In this document: positions 52,438 through 63,031 of the stretch, piece by piece | Layout: the number at the start of each line of letters is the position of its first letter | How positions within the stretch are numbered: the first letter of the stretch is position 1 | DNA from: Macquaria australasica | Taxonomy: Eukaryota > Chordata > Actinopteri > Centrarchiformes > Percichthyidae | DNA length: 64,000 nt | Assembly: GCA_005408345.1 (NCBI GenBank) | Contig: SEMN01000484.1 | Coordinates: 310,001-374,000 of the forward strand | Direction of reading: 5' to 3' | Notes under the pieces: model-generated | What the model was told of the DNA's origin: nothing | Seen by the model: the letters and a program-made list of their open reading frames with translations, nothing else | The model's database searches: none | Program-made: the position numbers and the translations under genes

Positions 52438-52493
52438 GGTCACGGGCAGCATGTCTTGTGCTGTTAAAAGCACAAGACATGCTGCCCGTGACC
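52438..52493. repeat. perfect 25-bp hairpin with 6-base loop
   Basis: 52438-52462 (GGTCACGGGCAGCATGTCTT...) is the exact reverse complement of 52469-52493, with loop GTTAAA at 52463-52468. The next bases outside do not pair. It is the strongest short inverted repeat in the window and is about half GC. No terminator role is expected in a eukaryote. Confidence 0.98.
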
Positions 52494-53034
52494 GTTGTGT
52501 GCCCACATAATGACATGTATAAACCATTTGATTTCTGCTTTTTATAAAACACATGCAGACTTTTATATTATATACAGGTAGTTACAGCTGGCACCACTTA
52601 TGTTAAAGTTACTGCTGTGTCCAAGTGCAGTTAACACATTTATATAAAACTATGACTTTTTTCCCTGTTCCTTTCTACATTTTTGCACAACTTACATCAC
52701 CTTTTATGTTTCTGCTGCCATCCAGTACGACGTAACTTTTGGTACAATAATGTGCTACTAGACACCACACTCACATACAGACAAAGCTATTAATTCAGAT
52801 ATCTGTCATCCCTTGAAAGGTCAAAGGCAGTGTGTCTCAGGCTGCTGCAGCCACGGGGACTGTGGTGCCAGACATTAGATAACGGCTGGCAATGCAATCT
52901 GGATTCTGGCCCATCCACTGAAAAAAGTAGCAGAGGACTATGATGATTTTTACTGAAACTCCTCTCCACCCACTTCAAGTTCTGTACATTGTATAATTGC
53001 CATTTTTCAGACACAAACCCTTTATGGGCGTACG
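52494..53034. other. no recognised feature
   Basis: Non-coding. Confidence 0.4.
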
Positions 53035-53345
53035 GCTAACATGTCAGCAAACACGTGGTTAAATCATAACCACTATCTTTCCCAAACATTAAGTGTTTTA
53101 GTTGCCTAACCTTAACCTTAGTTTATTTGCTATAATCACAATCTTTCCCAAACCTTAAAGGAATAGTTTGATATTTTGGGAAATATGCGTATTCACTCAC
53201 AAGAGTTAGCTGAGAAGATAAATACCACGGTCATTTCTGTGCATTAAGTATGAAGATAGAGCCAGCAGGCGATTAGCTTAGCGTAACGATTGGAAGCAGG
53301 TGAAAAATCTGCCTAGCAGCACCACTAAAGCTCAGTAAATAACAC
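53035..53345 (+). repeat. dispersed repeats including family D
   Basis: A CTTAACCTTAG-rich block (53080-53155) is followed by TTTGATATTTTGGGAAATAT, GTTAGCTGAGAAGATAAATA and GCGATTAGCTTAGCGTAACG, which match family D at 28284. Confidence 0.7.
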
Positions 53346-53487
53346 GTTAGATATTGTTTGTTTAATCCATACACAAACTGGAGTTTTGCAGAATCGTCCG
53401 ATATCAAAGGTTTTTCCTGGCGACAGGGTTGGAGGAGGTAGGCTATGGAGGTAGCGTGTAGTCAGTTTAGAATTTCAAATCCTGGTA

Positions 53488-53552
53488 AACTGTGTGTCTT
53501 TGGACTGTGGGAGGACAGTGGACACACGCTGACGTAGGGACACCATGCAAAC
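53488..53552 (-). mobile_element. SINE body fragment
   Basis: TTTGGACTGTGGGAGGACAG and CACCATGCAAACT match the body of the SINE at 15941-16202. It ends sharply at the next repeat. Confidence 0.5.
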
Positions 53553-53553
53553 T

Positions 53554-53805
53554 AGGGCTGCAACTAATGATTATAATCATTATGGATTAATCTGACGATT
53601 ATTTTCACAATTAATCGAGTAATTATTTATTCTATAAAATGTCCAAAAAACTGTGAAAAATGCTCATCAGTTTCCCAGAGCCCAAAGTGACGTCTTCAAA
53701 CGTCCTTTGTCCAACCAGCAGTCCAAAACCCAAAGAATCTTCATTTAATGTCAGAAATGACAAAGAAAAGCAGCCAATCCTCACATTTAAGAAGCTGGAT
53801 CCAAC
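53554..53805 (+). repeat. dispersed teleost repeat, family E
   Basis: AGGGCTGCAACTAATGATTA, TTCACAATTAATCGAGTAAT, TTTCCCAGAGCCCAAAGTGA, CAGTCCAAAACCCAAAGAAT and TTTAAGAAGCTGGATCC form the order of a well-known fish interspersed repeat. The 116-codon ORF through it is not a gene. Confidence 0.75.
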
Positions 53806-55169
53806 CGCTGAGCTAATGTCTGTCCACATATTTATTGGGAATATTATTTATAGGAAAAATACCCAGCAAAAAGAGAGATATTTATTTTTCAAAGAAACTA
53901 CTTTCTTCCAGCTCCATTCCATCTCCATAGCACATACTATAAAAGGACATGGTTTGCCTCATGCTAGACCAGAAACTGGGCCCACTGTAAGATCTGTATA
54001 CTTAAAATAAATATCTGCTAGTAAAGGCATGACAGTGCACTGAGAGTGATTGGCCCAGATCATTTAAATAGCATTATTTACACTCTTCCTGCCATCACTT
54101 TGTCAAGTTTTATTTAGCAGCGACTGTTTCCAGAGTCTGGTCAGTAGTCGGGAGGACAGAAGTTGTTGATATAGGGTGGCGAGGATTCCTGACTTTGGTG
54201 TGGAACATGAGTGTTTTCACGTCTCTCTCCTCTCCGTCAGCCTCCTCCCACATCCACACTGACAGATGCTGATGAGGCTGACGTAAACTCAGTTACACTG
54301 CTGTTATAGAGGCCGGACACCTCAGACAAGGCTTATTTCACCTCGGCCACAAAGACTTATGGGCTTTAATTGTTTGGAGAATAATGGATCATTATTGACC
54401 GTCTCAGTTTTCATTGGTTTGCTTTCTGTGAAGTAGAATCCATTAGCAGATTTTGTCATGACTTACTTTGTAACTTTGTTTTTTTTAAACAATCAACAGA
54501 CGTTTTCTTTTTAAGTGCTGCTGTTCATTTAATGTTTTCCCCTCTGAAATATAATGAATAGCAGTTCAGACTGCTGAGCCCGCTGTCAGCAGTCTGAACT
54601 ATTCAGTGCATTAAATGGCAGCAATAGTTTGGATAAAGGTAAACACGAGCCCATGGGTGGAGGTGTTGTAAAGGTGTTGTAAAGTGCAAGGTGCCATGTT
54701 AGGGGGCAACTGCTCCGACGGTTTGACCACTGACTTTTGTCTGACACCACCATCAGAAATCAGGTGAGCTCCATTTCATCATCACTGTACTCATATAGAA
54801 CTTAGACAAATGTGAGCTAAAGTAAGTGCATTTGTTAAATAGGGTGTTGTTACTGGGGCACATTAGGTTCTGTATAATTTCCAATCCTCATATGATTGGG
54901 TCGAGCCAAGCCTGATGATTCTTTTCAGTCTTTGTGCTGGTTTGAATGTACTTGCTGCCTTCCTCTACTGCAGTAGTAAACTGGCCTGTGACAATCTAAA
55001 TGATATTCATTTGTCCACACAAAAAACTGAGCAGTTGTTCTATATACTACATACAACATGTATACATGTTTGTTAGTTTTCCATTCAGTATAATCTAATT
55101 GTTTTGTTACTCATTATTTGAAATAGCTATGAGGCCAGTTGACAAAGGCGCCAAACATATACCAACATC
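53806..55169. other. no gene; contains one hairpin
   Basis: Non-coding apart from the inverted repeat at 54563-54600. Confidence 0.45.
54563..54600. repeat. perfect 15-bp hairpin with 8-base loop
   Basis: AGTTCAGACTGCTGA, loop GCCCGCTG, then the exact reverse complement. Pairing of GAATA / ATTC resumes just outside with an offset. Confidence 0.95.
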
Positions 55170-55280
55170 CTAGCAGGGCTGAACAATATATAGAAAATAT
55201 CTAATTGTGATTTTTCTGACTAGTGCAATTGCGATTTAAATTGCCATTATTTTCTATAAATTAAACTACAGACCTGTGTG
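55170..55280 (+). repeat. short dispersed repeat (GGGCTGAACAATATAT type)
   Basis: AGGGCTGAACAATATATAGA followed by AATTGTGATTTTTCTGAC and ATTGCGATTTAAATTGCC is a common fish repeat motif. Confidence 0.5.
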
Positions 55281-56081
55281 TATGTCATCTACACAATATT
55301 AAACAAGATTGTACCAAGTATAATCACAAACGTATCTTGTTCTGCATTAATACAATCAGAAAAAATAATGCTTTTGCTTTTTGCTATTTGATATTAGTGG
55401 TATACTTGGCATTAATCAATGATATTAAAATTTAATCATGACAATCAAAAGTGGTATACAGCTGCATAGTTGGCCAGTTATGGTAATAATGACAAAATGC
55501 TGACAAGATGAGCTACTTCACGGCTCTGGAAGTCTCAGTTTAGAGCTTTTAAGGTGGTAAGCTTGTAACGTTGATGTTCAACTTTAACTGGGCGATTTTG
55601 ACAACTATGTTTACAAGCTGTCTTTTGTTAAGACAGTTACTGAGCTACCAGCTAAAATCAATCACCTAGCTACATTAAAATAAACTTACCAATTTTTTGG
55701 TCTTTTCTGACTGCAAAAAAGAGTTAATTTTCTCAAACATTCAAATTATGCAATGGTGTATGTTCAACAAAACCATCTTTAATCAAGCATTAATAATAGA
55801 ATACAGATAGAATATTAACAGGGCAACAGGCAAGAGTTTATTTTTGTTCACAGAAATAATTAGCTACAGCTGTGCACATTTTCTGGCAACCATTATTATA
55901 TGTCATTATCGCCATAAAAAGCTTAAATTTTCATTAGACTCACAAGAGCCACAATTTGAAAACTCTTTAAAATTGCAGTTTCAATATAAAAACAATGAAG
56001 ACTTCATTACCCTGAAATCCTGTGAGGTGACATCAGATCTTGTTAGTGTGTGGAGGTTTATGACAGTTATGACATGATTCC
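55281..56081. other. no recognised feature
   Basis: AT-rich non-coding sequence. Confidence 0.4.
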
Positions 56082-56395
56082 AACCTTTTTGGCCTGTGGC
56101 CCTTAACCATGAAGCAGTTTTGATTCGCGACCCCTTGTCATGTCTATAAGTTGTGAGCAGTTCAGCCAAATAGTGATGTTCCGTTCCCAGATTGTTTCAA
56201 TTTGATAGCTGTATGAGGCCTGAAAAGGTAAAACTAACCTGTATTTTCAATTTTAAAAAAAGATTCATGAGTAAAAATGAACATAATTTATGAAGCAAAA
56301 ACATATATTTCCCCTTCTTGTTATTCATCTTGTAACCCCTTAGATTTATCTTGTGACCCCTTAGGGGGCCTCAACCTCCAGGTTCATCTGTGTTG
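56082..56395 (+). repeat. dispersed repeat, family G
   Basis: CCAACCTTTTTGGCCTGTGG through CTTGTGACCCCTTAGGGGG. Related sequence (CTTTTTTGGCTTGTGACCCC) is nested at about 57542-57690. Confidence 0.5.
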
Positions 56396-56839
56396 ACATT
56401 TCCCACCACTGACCATCTTATCACCAGTGTAGATTTCAGTGAAGTCAAGCTGTCACTAAGCTGCAGCTAAGAGCTCTCTGGTGCTAAAAGATCTTTCTGA
56501 AACAGTGCTCACAACCACCAACCAGATAGCATACATATACAGGATACGCAAATATTGACTCAGGCACCCATCAGGTGGTCCATCATTCATGGCTCTATTA
56601 CTTTTATAGACCAAGCGTGTCTGTGTGTGTAGTGAAGCATGGCTCAGTCAATATTTAGTCTTGTCATGTTGACTGCTCCTGCTTTAGTAGCTTCCTGATG
56701 TTTTGGTGTTCTTTTTGTTTTAGTTCATGGTGAACTCCCCACCTGACTTATTTTTACTTAGTTTTACCTATTAAGACAATTTAAAGATAAAACATCTACT
56801 GTAATATTAATCTGGGTGTAGGAGTTCCTTTGGACTATA
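56396..56839. other. no recognised feature
   Basis: Non-coding. Confidence 0.4.
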
Positions 56840-57045
56840 TTGGTTTACTGAGTGTGAATTAGCATGTGTGTATGTTTTTCCTTGCCACTGTCGCATAGTG
56901 CTTGCTCATGGTGGGAACTGTTGGGTCTCTGTAAATATAAAGAGTCGGTCTAGACCTGCTCTATTCGAAAAAGTGCCCTGAGATAACTTTGTTATGATAT
57001 GGCGCTATATAAATAAAACTGAATTGAATTGAATTGTATCAATAA
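56840..57045 (+). repeat. conserved fish non-LTR element tail
   Basis: TTTTTCCTTGCCACTGTCGC, GTGCTTGCTCATGGTGGGAA, GTTGGGTCTCTGTAAATATA and GGTCTAGACCTGCTCTATTC lead to GGCGCTATATAAATAAAACT and (GAATT)n. I know this order as a frequent LINE/SINE 3' end in teleosts. Confidence 0.7.
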
Positions 57046-57294
57046 ATACAGCGACAGATTTTGAACAGGTTTTGTAGTTAGCTTTTGTATGATTGTTTTG
57101 ATGATGGCATGCATTCAAGACAGCAATAAATGAATAAATAAATAAAAAAATAGAGATTTTAACTGTCAAGAAATGACCTTATACTGTTGGCATATCTTAG
57201 CCACTGTAAGATCTCACCTGAAGGTTTGTGTTTAAAAGGCAGTTAGATACTAAGAAAAAATATGTTTCCAAATTAAAAACAGAAAGTGTTAATG
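57046..57294. other. no recognised feature
   Basis: Short AT-rich interval. Confidence 0.35.
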
Positions 57295-57866
57295 GAAACA
57301 CTTGCACAAATGTAACTTCAAGTACTTTTCAATTATGATGTACTTGAGTACTTCCATTTTATGGTGCTTTATACTTTTACTCCACTAAATTTTAGAAGGA
57401 AATATTGTACATTTTACTCCTCTGCATTTATTTGATAGGTATAGTTACTAATTACTTTTCAGATTAAGATTTTACTTAAAAAGAAAAACATATAAGCTTA
57501 CAAAATGAAATGCATTGTTGAGAATTAAATCAGTGCTTACCACCTTTTTTGGCTTGTGACCCCTACAGAAAACAGTGTCTGGTTGGGCCCCTTGTCAGTT
57601 GTTAGCACTTCCACTAACAAGACATTTCCCCTCTAAACTTCTCACTTGGTTTTTCAAATAACTGTTTGAGGAATAATATATCAGCAGGGGACATTTTATT
57701 GCAGAACAAGACTTTTACTTTAAGTACATTTAGCTAGTAATACTTCTGTACTTTTACTTAAGTAGGATTTTAAATGCCAGACCTTTACTTGTAATGGAGT
57801 CATTTTATATTGTGGTATTGTTACTTTTACTTAAGTAAAGGATCTGAGTACTTCTTCCACCACTGG
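57295..57866 (+). repeat. dispersed repeat, family F (ACTTTTACTTAAGTA type) with family G nested
   Basis: GTACTTGAGTACTTCCATTT at the start and TTACTTTTACTTAAGTAAAG, GATCTGAGTACTTCTTCCAC at the end are hallmarks of an abundant fish repeat. The middle carries the TTGGCTTGTGACCCC block of family G. Confidence 0.75.
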
Positions 57867-58040
57867 TTCAAAAAGTACAAAACTTCAAATACTTTTCTTT
57901 TATGTTAATGGTTTTTAATTGATGTTACAATTAAAATACAGGAAATATGGGTCTCAATGAAAATAAGAAAAATTAAGGAAGCCCATTTCTGCCGATGTGA
58001 TGACAAAAAAACATCCTGAAAGTCATTATAATGAGAAACT
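57867..58040. other. no recognised feature
   Basis: Short AT-rich interval. Confidence 0.35.
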
Positions 58041-58331
58041 CAAAATAATGACTTAATATCTAAAAATAATGACTTAGTATCACAACATAATGAGAAATTC
58101 TCAAAATAATGACTTAGTATCTCATAATAATGAGAACCTTTCTCAATATTTTGACTTAGGCCTACCATACTAGCTTCTGTTGCTATGGGGCATATGAGAA
58201 AACAACACACAGGCCTCTGCAAATTTTGAGAACGTTTCTATGAATTTTGAGATACTGAGTCATTATTTTGAGAGTTTCTCATTATGTTGTGATACTAAGT
58301 CATTATTTTTAGATATTAAGTCATTATTTTG
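58041..58331. repeat. long foldback (inverted repeat) built of ATAATGACTTAGTATC units
   Basis: 58041-58112 pairs with 58260-58331 over 72 bp with one mismatch. Pairing continues less perfectly inwards to AGGCCT on each side (about 58158 and 58211). Each arm is itself 2-3 diverged copies of a unit containing AAAATAATGACTTAGTATC. The loop is about 50 bases. No coding. Confidence 0.9.
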
Positions 58332-58344
58332 ATATATAGTTTGT

Positions 58345-58492
58345 CAAGTCATGTCACCAGCAACATGACTCCAAATTAATACTAACGCCGCTTCATATCT
58401 GCTGCATGGGTAAATATGCAACTGTTTGCTAACAAGTTCACCATATCAAATTTATAAGGTGATAATATAAAAAAATCAGTTAATATAGGTTT
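58345..58492 (+). repeat. family A repeat end, target of an LTR insertion
   Basis: CAGCAACATGACTCCAAATT, CACCATATCAAATTTATAAG, GTGATAATAT and AAAAAATCAGTTAATATAGG match the 3' end of family A. Confidence 0.65.
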
Positions 58493-58845
58493 TGTCATGT
58501 CCCATGAGGGACTTATGTGTTTCCTGTTTTATTTTGAAATTCTTCCTGTCTTGTTTCTTCAGTTCCTGCCCTCATGTCTCTCTGATTATCCTCACCTGCT
58601 CCTCAGTGCTCGCCTGCCCCTGATTCGCTCGTTAACCCCCTTCCCTATATATACCGGTCCCCTTCCTTTGTTCTCTGTGGCTTCATACTGCTCGTCTCGT
58701 GCTAGTTTTGTATGTTATCTGTGTGCTTCCGGTCCTGCCTGCTCCTATGTGTAAGTGTTTTTGTGAAATAAACCTTTGAACTGCTCGAGCCTCGACTGTC
58801 TGCATTTGGGTCCTTCCCCTGCTGCCTAGATGGCAAACCGCAACA
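58493..58845 (+). mobile_element. solo LTR of a retrotransposon (353 bp)
   Basis: Starts TGTCATGTCCC and ends CCGCAACA (TG...CA). An exact 5-bp duplication GGTTT flanks it (58488-58492, 58846-58850). TATATATA at 58646-58653 is TATA-like, and AATAAA at 58767-58772 is a polyadenylation signal about 120 bp downstream, as expected for U3-R. No internal gag/pol region follows, so it is a solo LTR. The shared CTGCATTTGGGTCC block recalls fish Ty3/gypsy-type LTRs; the superfamily is inference. The overlapping ORF is not a gene. Confidence 0.75.
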
Positions 58846-58850
58846 GGTTT

Positions 58851-59286
58851 AAGTCTATAAACAACCACTTCGGAACAGGTAAACTGATGTGACTCGCTGT
58901 CTCTAAACAACTGAAATTTCCTCCAGCCAGTTATAAGTTCACCTGTAGTGTATTGGCAATAAGTGAATGCTTCAGTTGATGCATGTCAGCTAGCAGCCCT
59001 TTAATGACACCTGTGTTCTACCCAACAGTGTATTATTCAACAGTTACTGTACCATTTAAATCACATTGTGTCTCAGCTCTAAGGGTTTTTATACACCTAT
59101 ATTTTTGACATACATTTACACCGACTCAGTGCAGCTTCATCCACATGCATCAGTCCTTTTGGTCTTGGTCTTCCTCTGTAGTATCACCAAGGTCATGGCT
59201 TTGGTTGGAAGTTGCAATGGTCTGTTTCTTTTTTCCAACTTTACAAGCTTAAATACATTGTAACAGCATTGAATAATGTTAGTTTA
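58851..59286. other. no recognised feature
   Basis: A 436-bp interval between the two LTR-like elements. It has no gag/pol coding, so the pair is not an intact provirus. Confidence 0.5.
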
Positions 59287-59635
59287 AGTCACAGCTCAGG
59301 AAATGCACAATTGGACCCAAATGCAGGCAGCAGGATGACTTTGGTGACTTATTAATAATAGCTTACAGGCAGGTAGGCAGCTTCAGGTCCGGGTTCAGGG
59401 GACAGAAGGTCGAAAGCAAAAACACAAGGTAAGACGAGATAGCAACTAGAACAAACTGACAAAGGAACAAAGGGTCTGGGCTGGTATATGTAGTGAGTGA
59501 TGGAAGTGGGAACAGGTGAGCAGGTGAATGAGGAAGTCTGAGGGCATCTGGTGGACAGGTAGGGAATAGTGCTGAAGGGGCCCGGGACAGTGGAGATATG
59601 GCTGAGGAGAGGGACAGTGAGGCGGACATTGTGAC
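59287..59635 (-). mobile_element. related LTR, reverse orientation
   Basis: On the minus strand it starts TGTCACAATGTCCGCC and ends near CTGCATTTGGGTCC...CCTGAGCTGTGAC. The shared CTGCATTTGGGTCC block and similar length tie it to the LTR at 58493. The terminal base at 59287 appears mutated, and no clean 5-bp duplication is seen. ORFs inside are proline/serine-rich and spurious. Confidence 0.6.
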
Positions 59636-61658
59636 AGCTTTTCTGTCTGCTGCCAGTGACAGCACTGTGTGACCTTCACAACAGCAGGAGGAGGTCTTAA
59701 ACTGTAAAGGAACGACAGTTATGTGAGATTTCCCATCAGTCTACAAAGAGAACTCTCTTTAGACAAATAACACTCAGACACATGTAGACCTGTGTAGGCA
59801 TGCAGTCCAACACACTCTTCACACATAAATCAAACCAACACATGTTCTCAGGAAAGACGTGCGCACACACACACACGTCAGCCACACACTTATTTTAGGT
59901 TACGTTTTTCCACACTAACAGGGAGACATGCAGGCAGATTGATATGCTGTCGCACTGAATGTGTTTGTCTACAGACATTTCATCGAGGCAAAGGCTACTC
60001 TGGATTATGTAATCAAACGATATAATATATACAAGCCTAATCTGAACAAGTATGCAAGTATATTTCTTGGTCGATACCCAAAAGTATTGAGGTTCAATAC
60101 CTAGCCCTATAAGTGAGAGGAGAACTTAACTGTATGAAGACTTGTCCCATTGTGAACTCCAGTCTAGCAATGAATTATCTGTTAGCCAGGCTGACCCTCC
60201 TCATTTAAAGTAGCTATACTAGCTGTAGGATCATGCAAACTGTAAACTAGCGTAGGAAGGAACTTTGTATGAGTTAAAGATGTATTGTGGTTGGGAGAAT
60301 TGCAAGAGACATAATGCAGCTCAACCTCTTTCATTAGACTTCCCCTGCAAACTCCATGCTCCCGGTTTGTAATGCAGGCTTTCTGTTAAATATATGTAGT
60401 CTCCAAACCCAATACGAGATAACCCTGATGACATCATGTGGGGTTCTCCTTTAATTTTCCCTGACAAGTGTATGGTTGCACTTAAACGACAGAACATGTC
60501 AGAAGGTATATAGTATATAGTTTGACAATCAAATTATGGAAATCATACTCATAATTTACTTTTATTTGTTAGTTTATTTAGGGAGAAGCAATGCAACAGA
60601 TGTAATGTATCCTGGGGGTCCCCCGTCCCTAGTAGGCTTTTAAATCAAATCAACAACAAAAACAAAATAAGTGGATAAAACAGATTCAGGTTGGGAAAGA
60701 CAAGGATCACTTTTGCACACCAGGGATATTCCAACTTCTCCGCATCTGACTGAAGACAGACAAGTGTACAAGTCATTGAAAACTAAATTACTTGCATGGA
60801 TAGATGTGATTTCTGAAAGGAAAATATAACCAGATTGAACAGGTTGCAGGCATCACTGGAGAGGCCTGTTTCTCTGCCTGCAGAGTGAAAGTACATATAC
60901 AGCCTACAACACATGCACAAACAGTACACACACACACACAGTTGAGACAATACTTTGACCTCTAAGAGTGAGTGTACTCTTATTGATGACTGATGAAAGA
61001 CACCTGTTAAGCCTGGGTTGTAAATAATTGTGAGGCATGCTGTCAGTTCAATGATGACATATGAACATAGAGCATGACAACCAGCTTGAGGTTATCTGCA
61101 GTCTGTACACTCTAGGGCAACTGATATATTTAGTGTTGTTGTTGAAATGCACTTTAAAGAGGTACAGCCACTGATATTTTTAATGATGTACAAATGTTAA
61201 CCGAACACGTCCTCTGCAATTAATTTTGTCATGACCTTTGTGGCCACTGTAAGGGTGTTTGTAAAATCACTATAACATTATGAAATTGATTTAATCTATA
61301 TGAAAAGTGGAGAATACAAGATCAAAAAATAATTTAAAAATTCATCATGAATTCTCCTTATCAGTGTTGCATGTATGATGTTAATTGTACGCCTTGCTCT
61401 ACTGTAGTTGTGGACATGATGTAGTTTATTAATCTAGTCTGTTCAACAGACCTTGTTGATAACTTATTTACTAGCGTATTTACCTTTTAAATGTCCCTGA
61501 CTGAAGTACTGTACACATTAATGGCAGCATTGTAGTTTTTCTGTAGATGTGAGCCATAGCCCATAGGATTTCTGGCCTACTTCTCCTTTCCCATTAGGAC
61601 AAATGAAGTCAGATCCTGTCTGAAGTGTTTTTGAATAACAGTCTCGTATATTTTGCAG
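59636..61658. other. no gene; upstream flank or intron of kcnmb2
   Basis: Non-coding. 60585-60655 (TTAGGGAGAAGCAATGCAAC, TCCTGGGGGTCCCCCGTCCC) may be a LINE tail. Short (AC) tracts lie at 59865-59876 and 60926-60940. No promoter elements recognised before the acceptor at 61658. Confidence 0.45.
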
Positions 61659-61766
61659 GTGTGTCATCCCCTCTGGCAGCAACGGTGGGCTACAACTCCC
61701 TCGTTCCTCAGAAAGGATGTTTCTATGGGCAGGAAGTAAAGCAACAGATGGAAGAAGTGATGGCAG
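61659..61766 (+). CDS. kcnmb2: kcnmb2 first coding exon (5'UTR part plus residues 1-17)
   Basis: First coding exon of the BK (Slo1) channel auxiliary subunit beta-2, a plasma-membrane protein that sets calcium sensitivity and gives fast inactivation. A TTTTGCAG acceptor ends at 61658. Translation starts at the ATG at 61717, the first ATG in the exon, with A at -3. The exon ends at 61766 before a GTATTG donor and leaves AG of a split Arg codon. The 16 full codons read MFLWAGSKATDGRSDG; the known mammalian beta-2 start also has M-F-I-W followed by a polar linker. The hydrophobic F-L-W at residues 2-4 corresponds to the triplet known to form the inactivation ball. The longest ORF over this exon uses a different frame and does not join the next exon. 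61659-61716 would be 5'UTR. If this were the transcription start exon instead, the acceptor would be fortuitous. The coding call is strong; the left boundary is less certain. Confidence 0.85.
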
Positions 61767-63031
61767 GTATTGAATACTGCCTTGCTCACTTTGTTTCAAT
61801 GTTAATGCAAAAAGAAATTCTGAAGAAAATTTACGTATGCTGGAAATTGCTCATACAAATGAGTAAACAGGTTCAAACGTCTTAAAATGTTACTTGTTTG
61901 AAAGTGAGATGTTGGATGGGAGTTGCAGTTTAAGCTGAATTACTTAAAGTAGTTAAAGTGTAATTAAATTGTTTTTAATTTTAAGGGTAAGCTCTATAGG
62001 CAGTTGAATTGCCAGTTAGTATTTTTTGGCACTGAAAGTAGTTGACCTAATGTTGGGAGAGTAAAGCATTGAAAGCAGTTGAAGTGTACTGTAAGAGATA
62101 AAAGTAGCTGAACTGTCATTTAAAGTGTAAGAGATGAAGCGGCTGAAATGTCAGTTGAAGTGTAAATGATGAAAGAAATTACATTACAATTCAGTGCCAT
62201 TTGGTATGTAAGCAGTGATAACAGTTGAAATGTCGTATTTGAATGGTAAAAGGTCAGAGGCTGAAAGCAGTTAGTCAGCTGAAGGGCTAGAGATGAACTG
62301 ATCAGTTTAAATGTACAAAAGCAGGGTCAGAGATGGTTGAAGAGGTAGAGTGTGTAATGCGTAATAATGTAAAAATAAAAGATTAATATAATTCTTATTG
62401 AAAGGCATAACAAAAATAACAGCCAGTCTACAGAAATGGGTTTTTAGAAGTGATTTAGTCAAAGGGTTAACCTACTTGTTGTCATGTTGGTTGTTCTGAA
62501 GCCCAGGGGTACGATCACATTTAGTGTTCAGGATCAGCTCAGGAAAAACTAGCAAGGCTTTATCTGATTGGCTCTTAAGGCGTTAAAGGTTCTATTAAGT
62601 ATGTAGGAGCCAGACTCATACATGTGTTAATCGATGAAGTCACAGGTAGCCAATCACCCAAAACTTCATGTACTTTAGCAAAGGAGATGGGCTGTTATCA
62701 CTCCCCCCATGAGCTTTCTCTATAGTGCTCAGCTGCTTTAAAATAAACTAATCTAATGCTAAACAAAAAAGGCAAAGACTATGCAACCACACACACAATA
62801 GTTTTGCATTTTGTAGCTTCTCAGGTCTCTCAGCACACAGTTCCCTATTTCTTTCAATATGGATGATCAAATACTTTAGCATCATATGGTGATTTATATT
62901 TTTAATAAGAGATCTGAGTGCTTTTCACACTATAGAAGGTTCAGAGATATGTTAATTGTTGACTGGAAAAGAAAAAGTACAGAATACATTTCAAGCCGTC
63001 GAGGTGCATCTTTAATGTTAACCGTTTTCAG
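61767..63031 (+). other. kcnmb2: kcnmb2 intron between coding exons 1 and 2
   Basis: A GT-AG intron of 1265 bp. It holds loosely repetitive sequence at about 61960-62360, where variants of GCAGTTGAA and AAGTGTAA recur every 20-60 bases (a degenerate tandem repeat). No coding signal was found. Confidence 0.8.

Noticed and set aside
53660..54010. 116-codon ORF
   Set aside because: Passes through the well-known family E repeat and shows no protein similarity.
58041..58331. Direct repeats resembling a CRISPR array
   Set aside because: Units are diverged, unevenly spaced, arranged as a palindrome and in a vertebrate genome.
58493..59635. Small intact retrovirus-like element between two LTRs
   Set aside because: The LTRs face opposite ways and no gag/pol coding lies between them.
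61625..61885. 86-codon ORF over the first kcnmb2 exon
   Set aside because: Right location but wrong frame: it reads through the donor and does not join the next exon in phase. The coding frame starts at 61717.
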